DNA from: DASTQL01 sp035761805
GTDB taxonomy: Bacteria > Actinomycetota > Actinomycetes > Jiangellales > Jiangellaceae
Assembly: GCA_035761805.1 (NCBI GenBank)
Contig: DASTQL010000087.1
Span: 1 to 64,000, forward strand
Direction: 5' to 3'
Length of the DNA stretch: 64,000 nt
Under the pieces are notes generated by a model that saw nothing but the letters and a program-made list of their open reading frames with translations, was not told the origin of the DNA and searched no databases. The translations under genes and the position numbers were made by a program. Of the stretch, positions 47,141 through 57,095 are shown in pieces (position 1 is the first letter of the stretch; each line of letters begins with the position of its first letter).

Positions 47141-47359
47141 ATGAGCGAGGAGCCGGACGAGGCCGAGCGGGAGACCTCCCGTGGGGACTCGGTCGTGTTC
47201 TCGGTCATGGGCACTCTGATCGCAGGCCCGGCGCTGTACGGCCTGGTCGGCTTCGGGGTGGACACCCTCGCGGGTACGTCGGTTTTCGTGCCGATCGGCA
47301 TCGTGGTGGGATTCGCGCTCAGCCTCTACATCGTGTACGTGCGGTACGGCAGGGACTGA
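47141..47359 (+). CDS. AtpZ/AtpI family small membrane protein
   Basis: A 72-aa protein with a short acidic head (MSEEPDEAERE) and two membrane helices (VFSVMGTLIAGPALYGLVG, FVPIGIVVGFALSLYIVYV), the pattern of AtpZ/AtpI. It lies 21 bp before atpB. TATCGT at 47124-47129 is 11 nt before the ATG and may be the -10 of the ATP synthase operon; no strong -35 is visible. The role is probably assembly of the membrane sector. Confidence 0.75.
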   Translation: MSEEPDEAERETSRGDSVVFSVMGTLIAGPALYGLVGFGVDTLAGTSVFVPIGIVVGFALSLYIVYVRYGRD

Positions 47360-47380
47360 CCGTCCCCCAGGACCCGGGAG

Positions 47381-48205
47381 ATGACGCTGATCACCTTCGC
47401 GCCGACGCAGGTCCTGGCCGGGTTGAGCGCCGCCGAGGGCAACGGGTTCCATCCGCCCAGCCTGTCCGAGTTCTTCCCCGGGCAGCTGTTCGGCGCCGGT
47501 ACCTGGTGGGGACCCAGCCGCATCAACCTCATCGGCCTGCTCATGGCGGGTCTGCTCGCCCTGTTCTTCGTGAGCGCCTTCCGCAAGCCCGGCGTCGTGC
47601 CCGGCCGCCTCCAGATGCTGGGCGAGATGGGCGTCACCTTCGTCCGCAGCCAGATCATCGACGAGGTCATCGGCAAGCAGGGCCGCCGGTTCCTCCCCTA
47701 TCTGGTGACGCTGTTCTTCATGGTCTTCGCGCTCAACATCGCCGGGGTGCTGCCGACCCTCAACATGGCCGGCACCGCGGTGATCGGCGTGCCGATGTTC
47801 CTCGCGGGCGTTTCCTGGGTGGTCTTCAACGTGGTCGGTGTGCAGACCCACGGCCTCGGCGGCTACCTCCGGAACAACCTCTTCCCGCCCGGTGTGCCGA
47901 AGCCGCTCTACCTGCTGCTCACGCCCATCGAGGCCATCTCCACCTTCGTGCTCAGGCCCGTCACGCTGACCATCCGGCTCATGGCCAACATGATGGCCGG
48001 CCACCTCATGCTCGTGCTCTTCTTCGCCGCGTCGAGCTACCTGCTCTTCGAGGCCCAGGCCGCGCTCAAGCCGCTGGGCGTCGCCGCGGTCGCCATGGGT
48101 TTCGCCTTCACCCTGTTCGAGATCCTCGTCGCGGGCCTGCAGGCCTACATCTTCACCCTCCTCACCGCCCTCTACATCGGCGGCGCGATGAGCGAGGCCC
48201 ACTAA
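47381..48205 (+). CDS. atpB: ATP synthase F0 subunit a
   Basis: A 274-aa membrane subunit that forms the proton half-channels. The essential Arg is in TIRLMANMMAGHLML, and NLFPPGVPKPLYLLLTPIEAISTFV precedes it. About six helices are present. The ATG at 47381 has GGGAG directly against it, so spacing is poor and the start is slightly uncertain. The atpE gene follows after 51 bp. Confidence 0.94.
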   Translation: MTLITFAPTQVLAGLSAAEGNGFHPPSLSEFFPGQLFGAGTWWGPSRINLIGLLMAGLLALFFVSAFRKPGVVPGRLQMLGEMGVTFVRSQIIDEVIGKQGRRFLPYLVTLFFMVFALNIAGVLPTLNMAGTAVIGVPMFLAGVSWVVFNVVGVQTHGLGGYLRNNLFPPGVPKPLYLLLTPIEAISTFVLRPVTLTIRLMANMMAGHLMLVLFFAASSYLLFEAQAALKPLGVAAVAMGFAFTLFEILVAGLQAYIFTLLTALYIGGAMSEAH

Positions 48206-48256
48206 GCCGACGTCCGCTGCACCCGCACCGGACGCCACACAGGAAGGAACGAAGCA

Positions 48257-48481
48257 GTGGACCTGCTCGCTCAAGTCAGCGGCAACGTCAACGCCATCGG
48301 CTACGGCCTCGCCGCCATCGGCCCGGGCATCGGCCTCGGCATCCTCATCGGCAAGGCACTCGAGGGCATGGCGCGCCAGCCCGAGGTCACCGGCGTGCTG
48401 CGGACCAACATGTTCATCGGCATCGCCCTGGTCGAGGCGCTCGCGCTCATCGGGCTCGTCGCCGGCTTCATCTTCACCTGA
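48257..48481 (+). CDS. atpE: ATP synthase F0 subunit c
   Basis: A 74-aa hairpin of two helices. The proton-carrying Glu60 is in IALVEALALIG, and the polar loop is ALEGMARQPE. The first helix shows the GxGxGxG packing motif (GPGIGLGILIG). The c-ring rotates as protons pass. The GTG follows AGGAAGGAA. This is the subunit targeted by bedaquiline in mycobacteria. Confidence 0.96.
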   Translation: MDLLAQVSGNVNAIGYGLAAIGPGIGLGILIGKALEGMARQPEVTGVLRTNMFIGIALVEALALIGLVAGFIFT

Positions 48482-48483
48482 TC

Positions 48484-49059
48484 ATGGACGTCACGGCACT
48501 CCGGGCCGCCGAGGGCGGGCAGGACGTCGAGGGCACAGCGGTCCTGCTGCCGGCGTCCTACGACATCCTCTGGTCGTCGGTCGTCTTCGTCGTCCTCTTC
48601 CTGCTCTTCTGGAGGTTCGTCCTGCCGACGCTGCAGCGGATCCTCGACGAGCGCAGCGAGGGGATCGAGCGCAAGCTCGAGCAGGCGGAGGCCGACCGCG
48701 CGGAGGCCCAGGCGCTGCTCGAGCGCTACCGCGAGCAGCTCGCCGAGGCGCGGTCGGAGGCCGCCCGGATCCGGGCCGAGGCCCAGGCCGACCGGCAGTC
48801 CATCGTGGCTGAGGCGAGGACCGAGGCCGAGCGCGCCGCGTCCGTGGTGACCGAGCGGGCGCAGACCCAGCTGACCAGCGAGGCGGCCGCTGTCCGTGCG
48901 GCGCTGTCGCGCGACGTCGGACGGCTGGCGACCGACCTGGCCGAGCGCATCATCGGTGAGTCGCTCGACCCTCGGCGGACCAGCGCGACCGTCGACCGCT
49001 TCATCGCCGACCTCGACGCCGCCGGCGCCGGCCCGTCGGACGGGCCGGTGACACGCTGA
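48484..49059 (+). CDS. atpF: ATP synthase F0 subunit b
   Basis: A 191-aa stator subunit with one N-terminal membrane helix (SSVVFVVLFLLFWRFVLPTLQ) and a long charged coiled coil (ERSEGIERKLEQAEADRAEAQ onward). It starts 2 bp after the atpE stop without a clear Shine-Dalgarno sequence, so it is translationally coupled. atpF and atpH are separate here, unlike the fused b-delta protein of mycobacteria. The stop shares one base with the atpH start. Confidence 0.95.
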   Translation: MDVTALRAAEGGQDVEGTAVLLPASYDILWSSVVFVVLFLLFWRFVLPTLQRILDERSEGIERKLEQAEADRAEAQALLERYREQLAEARSEAARIRAEAQADRQSIVAEARTEAERAASVVTERAQTQLTSEAAAVRAALSRDVGRLATDLAERIIGESLDPRRTSATVDRFIADLDAAGAGPSDGPVTR

Positions 49060-49868
49060 TGCTCGGCCCCAGCCGTACTTCACTGGCGGAGGCGCAGGAG
49101 GCATTGGCCGGCCGGGTCGGCGAGCCCGGTTTCGACGGGCTCTCCGCAGAGCTGCTCGACGTGTCGGTACTGCTGTCGCAGGAGACGTCGTTGCGCGGGC
49201 TGCTGTCCGACGCGGGGGCTCCGGCCGAGCAACGGGCGGCACTCGCCTCGTCTGTCCTCGCCGGCCGGGTGCCCGAGCTGGCGACGGACGTCGTCGCCGA
49301 CGTGGTCCGCCGACGCTGGTCCTCCCCCCGCGACCTCGTCGACGCGCTCGAGATCCTCGGCGCGGAGGCCGCCTTCCTCGTCGCGGAGGGGAGTGGCCGC
49401 CTGGACGCCGTCGAGGACGAACTCTTTCGCTTCGCCCGCACCATCGCCGCCGACGACCGGCTGAGCGCGACGCTGAACGACCCCGCCATGCCCGACGCCG
49501 CAAAGGCGGATCTCGTGGCCGACCTGCTCCGGGAACGGGCCGACGACGAGACCGTACGCCTGGTCTCCCACGTCGTGGCGCACCCGCGCGGGCGCAGGGC
49601 CGAGCAGGCTGTCACCCAGCTCGTCGAGCTCGCCGCCAACCGCCGGGAGGAGCTCGTCGCCGAGGTGACCGTCGCCGACGGCATCACCGAGGACCAGCAG
49701 CAACGGCTCGCGGCGGCGCTCGGCCGGATCTACGGACGCACCGTGACGCTGCAGGTGGCGGTCGACCCGACCGTGTCCGGTGGCGTCGTCGTCCGCATGG
49801 GCGACGAGGTCATCGACGGCAGCCTCGCCCACCGACTGGCCGAGGCACGACGACGCCTGGGAGCCTGA
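49059..49868 (+). CDS. atpH: ATP synthase F1 subunit delta
   Basis: A 269-aa delta subunit, longer than the about 180 aa of E. coli but typical for actinobacteria, with a duplicated N-terminal part. The conserved C-terminal block is VDPTVSGGVVVRMGDEVIDGSLAHRL. It joins the stator to the catalytic head. The ATG overlaps the atpF stop (TGATG). Confidence 0.94.
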   Translation: MLGPSRTSLAEAQEALAGRVGEPGFDGLSAELLDVSVLLSQETSLRGLLSDAGAPAEQRAALASSVLAGRVPELATDVVADVVRRRWSSPRDLVDALEILGAEAAFLVAEGSGRLDAVEDELFRFARTIAADDRLSATLNDPAMPDAAKADLVADLLRERADDETVRLVSHVVAHPRGRRAEQAVTQLVELAANRREELVAEVTVADGITEDQQQRLAAALGRIYGRTVTLQVAVDPTVSGGVVVRMGDEVIDGSLAHRLAEARRRLGA

Positions 49869-49934
49869 ACCCACCGACCCGACCGCACCTCCCGCCCGCC
49901 GCGGGGGCCAGATACGAAGAGAGCAGGGACCGCC

Positions 49935-51794
<1,860 letters not shown>

Positions 51795-52628
51795 TCGGTG
51801 CTCTGGAGGCCGCGGCAGCCAACGCCCGGCTGGACAACCCGCTGCTGGAATCTGCGGCCGGGGCGCGGCGCTCGGCGGTGCTCGTCGTCACCAGTGACCG
51901 GGGCTTCGCCGGAGCCTACTCGGCCAACGTGATCCGCCAGGCGGAGTCGCTGTCGGGCCTCCTGCGAGAGCAGGGCCAGGGGATCGTCCCGTACGTCGTG
52001 GGGACCAAGGGCGTGAACTGGTACCGCTTCCGCGGGCGGGAGCTCGGCGGGGAGTACATGGGCTTCTCCGGCACGCCCTCCTTCGCCGACGCCCGGACGA
52101 TCGCCGACGACGTGCTCGCGGCCATCACCACGCCCACCGACGACGGCGGCGTGGACGAGATCCACGTGGTCTACACCCACTTCATCAACATGGTGCGGCA
52201 GGAGCCCCGGGCCCGGCGGCTCTTCCCGATCGTCGTCGAGGACGTGCCCGAACCCCTGCGCCGCGTCGAGCGTGGCGCCTACGGCGACGAGAGCGGCGTC
52301 AGCGGCTCGCAGACGGAGGAGGAACACGATCTCAGCAAGCGCGAGGATGTCCTGCCCCTGTACGAGTTCGAGCCCTCGCCCGACGGGGTGCTCGACGCGT
52401 TGCTCCCGCAGTACGCCCGCAACCTCGTCTACACCACCCTGCTGCTCGCCGCCGCGTCCGAGCACGCGGCCCGACGACGCGCGATGAAGTCCGCGACGGA
52501 CAACGCCGAGGAGCTTCAGCAGAACCTCAGCCGGATGGCCAACCAGGCCCGCCAGGCCGAGATCACCCAGGAGATCAGCGAGATCGTCGGTGGCGTGGAC
52601 GCCCTCGCCGCCGCGGGGAGTGAATGAC

Positions 52629-54095
52629 ATGACCACCACTGCCACGAGCACTCCGGAGAGCACCCCCGAGGCGGCTGCGACAGGACGGGTCGCCCGCGTG
52701 ACGGGTGCGGTCGTCGACGTCGAGTTCACCGGCGCCGGGATGCCGGAAATCTACAACGCGCTGGAGATCGACCTCTCCCCCCCGGGGCAGGAGGAGGGCA
52801 CGGGTCGGTCGGTGCTCACCCTCGAGGTGGCCCAGCACCTCGGCGACGGGATGGTCCGCGCCATCGCGATGCAACCCACCGACGGGCTCACGCGCGGCGC
52901 GGCCGTCCGTGACACCGGTGCGGCGATCTCGGTGCCGGTCGGTGACGTCGTCAAGGGGCACGTCTTCAACGTGCTGGGCAAGCCGATGGACGTCGACGAG
53001 TCCGCGATCGAGGTCACCGAGCGGTGGCCCATCCACCGCAAGGCGCCGGCCTTCGACCAGCTCGAGGGCAGCACCCAGATGCTGCCCACCGGCATCAAGG
53101 TCATCGACCTGCTGACCCCCTACATCCAGGGCGGCAAGATCGGCCTCTTCGGCGGGGCCGGTGTGGGCAAGACGGTGCTCATCCAGGCGATGATCCGCCG
53201 CGTCGCCTTGAACTTCGGTGGGACCTCGGTGTTCGCCGGCGTGGGCGAGCGCACCCGCGAGGGCAACGACCTCTTCCTGGAGATGGCCGAGGCCGGCGTC
53301 CTCAAGGACACCGCCCTGGTCTTCGGCCAGATGGACGAGCCGCCGGGCACCCGCCTGCGGGTGGCGCTCTCCGCGCTGACGATGGCCGAGTACTTCCGAG
53401 ACGTGCAGAAGCAGGACGTCCTGCTCTTCATCGACAACATCTTCCGGTTCACGCAAGCAGGCTCGGAGGTGTCGACCCTGCTGGGCCGGATGCCCAGCGC
53501 GGTGGGCTACCAGCCCACGCTGGCCGACGAGATGGGGGAGCTGCAGGAGCGGATCACCTCGACCCGGGGCCACTCGATCACCTCGATGCAGGCGATCTAC
53601 GTGCCGGCCGACGACATCACCGACCCCGCCCCGCACACCGCCTTCGCACACCTCGACGCCCGGACCGTGCTCTCGCGCCCGATCTCCCAGCTCGGCATCT
53701 ACCCGGCCGTGGACCCGCTGGACTCCTCCAGCCGGATCCTCGACCCCGCGTTCATCGGCGAGGAGCACTACCGGGTGGCGAGCCGGGTCAAGGAGATCCT
53801 GCAGAAGTACAAGGACCTGCAGGACATCATCGCGATCCTCGGCATCGACGAGCTGTCCGAGGAGGACAAGATCACCGTGGCGCGGGCGCGTCGCCTGCAG
53901 CGGTTCCTGTCCCAGAACATGTACGCCGCGGAGGCGTTCACCGGCCAGCCCGGCTCGTTCGTCCCGCTGGAGGAGACCCTGGAGTCCTTCGACGCGATCT
54001 GCAAGGGCGAGTACGACGACGTGCCGGAGCAGGCCTTCTTCATGTGCGGCGGCGTCGAGGACGTCGAGAAGAAGGCCAAGGAGCTCGCCCGCTGA
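52629..54095 (+). CDS. atpD: ATP synthase F1 subunit beta
   Basis: A 488-aa catalytic subunit with Walker A GGAGVGKTVLIQ, the catalytic Glu and Arg in GVGERTREGNDL, VFGQMDEPPGTRLRV, and Walker B LLFIDNIFRFTQAG. ATG at 52629 is preceded by GGGAG and lies one base after the atpG stop. The N-terminal 30 residues are Thr/Pro-rich and not conserved. Confidence 0.97.
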   Translation: MTTTATSTPESTPEAAATGRVARVTGAVVDVEFTGAGMPEIYNALEIDLSPPGQEEGTGRSVLTLEVAQHLGDGMVRAIAMQPTDGLTRGAAVRDTGAAISVPVGDVVKGHVFNVLGKPMDVDESAIEVTERWPIHRKAPAFDQLEGSTQMLPTGIKVIDLLTPYIQGGKIGLFGGAGVGKTVLIQAMIRRVALNFGGTSVFAGVGERTREGNDLFLEMAEAGVLKDTALVFGQMDEPPGTRLRVALSALTMAEYFRDVQKQDVLLFIDNIFRFTQAGSEVSTLLGRMPSAVGYQPTLADEMGELQERITSTRGHSITSMQAIYVPADDITDPAPHTAFAHLDARTVLSRPISQLGIYPAVDPLDSSSRILDPAFIGEEHYRVASRVKEILQKYKDLQDIIAILGIDELSEEDKITVARARRLQRFLSQNMYAAEAFTGQPGSFVPLEETLESFDAICKGEYDDVPEQAFFMCGGVEDVEKKAKELAR

Positions 54096-54212
54096 CCAGC
54101 ACCGACGAGCCCGCTGGGGTGGACCCGTGCGGCACGGCCGGATGAGGCGGCTCGCTATCCTCGCTCCGTCCGCGGTGCACCGCGCGCTCGGACGATCTCG
54201 CGAGGAGCGATC

Positions 54213-54593
54213 GTGGCCAAGGAGCTGAAGGTCCAGCTGGTCGCCGCCGACCACCAGGTCTGGTCCGGCGAGGCCCGCCTGGTGGTGGCCAGGACCACCG
54301 AGGGCGAGATCGGCCTGATGCCCGGGCACGAGCCGGTGCTCGCCGTGCTGGTGCCCGGCCCGGTGACCATCCGCCCCACGGAGGGCGAGGCCGTCGTCGC
54401 CGCGGTGCACTCCGGGTTCCTCTCGGTGGCCGAGGACACCGTGTCCGTGCTGGCCGAGGTCGCGGAGCTCGCCGACGAGATCGATGTCGAGCGGGCCAGG
54501 GCCGCGATGGAGGCGAGCACCGGCGACGACCCTGCGTCCGTGGACGCGCGGCGTCGCGCCGAGACCCGGCTGCGCGTCGCCGGGGCCCGCTGA
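54213..54593 (+). CDS. atpC: ATP synthase F1 subunit epsilon
   Basis: A 126-aa subunit: N-terminal beta sandwich (LKVQLVAADHQVWSGEARLVV, EIGLMPGHEPVLAVL) and C-terminal helical hairpin (IDVERARAAMEA). It inhibits ATP hydrolysis. The GTG follows GAGGAGCGA. The 117-bp gap after atpD contains TATCCT (a -10 candidate) and a GCGGTG-CACCGC hairpin, so atpC-DUF2550 may have its own promoter as well. Confidence 0.95.
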   Translation: MAKELKVQLVAADHQVWSGEARLVVARTTEGEIGLMPGHEPVLAVLVPGPVTIRPTEGEAVVAAVHSGFLSVAEDTVSVLAEVAELADEIDVERARAAMEASTGDDPASVDARRRAETRLRVAGAR

Positions 54594-54626
54594 CCCGGCC
54601 GGTCGAGCGCTGAGGAGGGCTCGGCG

Positions 54627-55061
54627 ATGACGGTGCTGGAGGTCACCGCGGTCGTCGTCGCCGCCCTGATGGCCGTCGCGGTCGTCCTCCTGGTGGCCTT
54701 CACGATCCGGCGCCGGTCGCTGCACCGCAGTGGCGGCTTCGACATGAGCCTTCGCCAAGGTCGCCGCTGGACCGGCGGATGGGTGTTCGGGATCGGTCGC
54801 TTCCGCGGTGACGACCTGGAGTGGTTCAGGACCTTCAGCGGGACCTGGCGCCCGTCCCAGGTGCTGCCCCGCCGCGTCGTGACCGTGCGCAGCCGTCGCC
54901 GGCCGAGCCCCCAGGAGGCCTATGACCTGCCCGTCGGGCACGTGGTGATGTCCTGCCGGGTCGAGGGCCGGGAGCTCGAGGTCTCGATGAGCGAGGCCGC
55001 CGAGACCGCCTTCCTCGCCTGGCTCGAGGCCGCTCCGCCCGGCAAGCACCTCGTGGCCTGA
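54627..55061 (+). CDS. DUF2550 family membrane-anchored protein
   Basis: A 144-aa protein with one N-terminal helix (VLEVTAVVVAALMAVAVVLLVAF), the motif RRRSLHRSGGFDMSLR, and W-rich GWVFGIGRFRGDDLEWFRTFS, all hallmarks of DUF2550. The gene always lies directly after atpC in actinobacteria (Rv1312 in M. tuberculosis). Function is unknown. The ATG follows GAGGAGGG. Confidence 0.92.
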   Translation: MTVLEVTAVVVAALMAVAVVLLVAFTIRRRSLHRSGGFDMSLRQGRRWTGGWVFGIGRFRGDDLEWFRTFSGTWRPSQVLPRRVVTVRSRRRPSPQEAYDLPVGHVVMSCRVEGRELEVSMSEAAETAFLAWLEAAPPGKHLVA

Positions 55062-55163
55062 CGCCGGTGGGTGGCCCGGCTCCCGGGTGATCGGCGTGTG
55101 GGCCAGGTCCCGCGATACGGGATCCGCCCGGCACGGTGATCATGGATCGCCGGCTCGACCGGC

Positions 55164-55754
55164 TTAGCGCGACTGCCGGTCGCCCCCGGGCTGCCACAGC
55201 ACGTCACCGCGCCCGCCGGCGGCGGGGAGGTTCGCAACCCGCGACAGGACGAAGAGCAGGTCGGACAGCCGGTTCAGGTAGCGGGCGGTGAGCGGGTTCA
55301 TCGACTCGGCGTACCGGTCCAGCGCCACCCACGTGGAGCGCTCGGCCCGCCGGGCGACGGTGCGCGCCACGTGCAGCTGGGCGGCTCCCGCCGTCCCGCC
55401 CGGCAGGACGAAGGAGCGCAGCCTCTCCAGCCGTCCGTTGAAGAGGTCGCACTGCTCCTCGAGCCAGACGACGTAGTCCTCCGTCACCCGCAGCGGGGGG
55501 AACTCGGGTGCCTCGACCACCGGCGTGCACAGGTCGGCGCCCACGTCGAAGAGGTCGTTCTGCACCCGGGTCAGCGTCGCGGACACGTCGTCCGGCATAC
55601 CGGTGACCACGGCGACCCCGATGGCGGCGTTGGCCTCGTCGACGTCGGCATAGGCGACCAGCCTCGGGTCGGTCTTGGTGGTGCGGCTCATGTCACCCAG
55701 CGACGTCGTGCCGTCGTCGCCGGTCCGGGTGTAGATGCGGGTGAGATTGACCAT
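55164..55754 (-). CDS. Cob(I)yrinic acid a,c-diamide adenosyltransferase (PduO type)
   Basis: A 196-aa PduO-family corrinoid adenosyltransferase that attaches adenosyl from ATP to cobalamin. The ATP-binding P-loop-like N-terminus TRIYTRTGDDGTTSLGDMSR and the C-terminal YLNRLSDLLFVLSRVAN and RSFVLPGGT are diagnostic. TACGCT is 7 nt before the ATG, so the transcript is leaderless. It is divergent from murA and convergent with DUF2550, the same order as Rv1314c-murA in mycobacteria. Confidence 0.95.
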   Translation of the reverse strand: MVNLTRIYTRTGDDGTTSLGDMSRTTKTDPRLVAYADVDEANAAIGVAVVTGMPDDVSATLTRVQNDLFDVGADLCTPVVEAPEFPPLRVTEDYVVWLEEQCDLFNGRLERLRSFVLPGGTAGAAQLHVARTVARRAERSTWVALDRYAESMNPLTARYLNRLSDLLFVLSRVANLPAAGGRGDVLWQPGGDRQSR

Positions 55755-55819
55755 ACGAGGCAGCGTACGGGCTGCGCCCGGGGCCGATCCGCCGGCCGGG
55801 AATGGCAGGATGCGACGTC

Positions 55820-57094
55820 GTGGAGAGGTTCAGGATCACCGGAGGCGCCACGCTCAAGGGCGACGTCAGCGTGGCCGGGGCCAAGAACAGCGTGCTCAAG
55901 CTCATGGCGGCCACCCTGCTGGCCGAAGGCGAGTCGACCCTCCTCCACGTCCCCGCCATCCTGGACGTCGACTACATGGCCGAGCTGCTGCGCCGGCTGG
56001 GCTGCCAGGTGACCCGGGACGACGGCACCGTCCGCGTGGCCGTCCCCCCCAGCATCGGCCACCGGGCCCCGTACGACCTGGTCCGGAGGCTGCGCGCCTC
56101 GATCTGCGTCCTGGGGCCCCTCCTGGCCCGCTGTGGCGAGGCCGACGTGGCGCTGCCGGGCGGGGACGCCATCGGTTCGCGGGGCCTGGACATGCACGTG
56201 GCCGGCCTGGAGCGGTTGGGCGCCCAGGTCGGCGTCGAGCACGGCTTCGTCGTCGCGCGGGCCCCCCGGGGGCTGCGCGGCACGAGCATCTGGCTCGACT
56301 TCCCCAGCGTCGGTGCCACCGAGAACCTGCTCATGGCCGCGGTCCTGGCCGAGGGCACCACGGTGATCGACAACGCGGCCCGGGAGCCCGAGATCGTCGA
56401 CATCTGCCACCTGCTCCAGGCCATGGGGGCCGGCATCGAGGGGATCGGTGGCTCGACCCTGGAGGTGCGCGGGGTGGACGCGCTGCACCCCGCCGCCCAT
56501 GAGACGGTGCCGGACCGCATCGTCGCCGGGACGTGGGCCTTCTCCGCCGCGATCACCCGTGGCGACGTCACCGTCCGCCGCGGTCGAGCCGACCACCTCC
56601 AGATCGTCCTCGACAAGCTGACGGGGGCCGGTGCCCAGGTCGAGGTCCTCGACGACGGCTTCCGGGTCGTGCAGACCGACCGCCCCCGCGCGTTCGACGT
56701 CGTGACCCTGCCCTACCCGGGTTTCCCGACCGACCTCCAGCCGATGGTCGTGGCCATGAACGCGGTGGCCGAGGGCACGGCGATGGTGACCGAGAACGTC
56801 TTCGAGAGCCGCTTCATGTTCGTCAACGAGCTGGCCCGGCTCGGTGCCGACGTGCGCACCGACGGCCATCACGCCGTGATCCGGGGACGGGAGCTGTTGT
56901 CCGGGGCTCCCGTCGTCGCCACCGACATCAGGGCCGGAGCCGGCCTGGTGCTCGCCGGCCTGGTGGCCGACGGTGAGACGACCGTGTCTGCCGTCCACCA
57001 CATCGACCGTGGCTACCCCGACTTCGCCGGCCAGCTCACCGTCCTCGGGGCCGAGATCACGCGTGAGCCCGACCCCGACCACTTCGAGGGCTGA
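55820..57094 (+). CDS. murA: UDP-N-acetylglucosamine 1-carboxyvinyltransferase with Asp for Cys
   Basis: A 424-aa enzyme for the first committed step of peptidoglycan synthesis. It has GGAKNSVLKLMAATLLAEG-type substrate loop, VLPFPG-equivalent LPYPGFPTDLQPM and DIRAGAGLVLAGL. In the active loop ALPGGDAIGSR the residue that is Cys115 in E. coli is Asp (about residue 116), as in M. tuberculosis, which predicts intrinsic fosfomycin resistance. GTG at 55820 matches the family N-terminus VERFRITGG; ATG at 55802 is possible. Confidence 0.95.
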   Translation: MERFRITGGATLKGDVSVAGAKNSVLKLMAATLLAEGESTLLHVPAILDVDYMAELLRRLGCQVTRDDGTVRVAVPPSIGHRAPYDLVRRLRASICVLGPLLARCGEADVALPGGDAIGSRGLDMHVAGLERLGAQVGVEHGFVVARAPRGLRGTSIWLDFPSVGATENLLMAAVLAEGTTVIDNAAREPEIVDICHLLQAMGAGIEGIGGSTLEVRGVDALHPAAHETVPDRIVAGTWAFSAAITRGDVTVRRGRADHLQIVLDKLTGAGAQVEVLDDGFRVVQTDRPRAFDVVTLPYPGFPTDLQPMVVAMNAVAEGTAMVTENVFESRFMFVNELARLGADVRTDGHHAVIRGRELLSGAPVVATDIRAGAGLVLAGLVADGETTVSAVHHIDRGYPDFAGQLTVLGAEITREPDPDHFEG

Positions 57095-57095
57095 C

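Noticed and set aside
55062..55163. Terminator between DUF2550 and the adenosyltransferase
   Set aside because: Only short stems such as TCCCG-N5-CGGGA are present; not clearly above chance.
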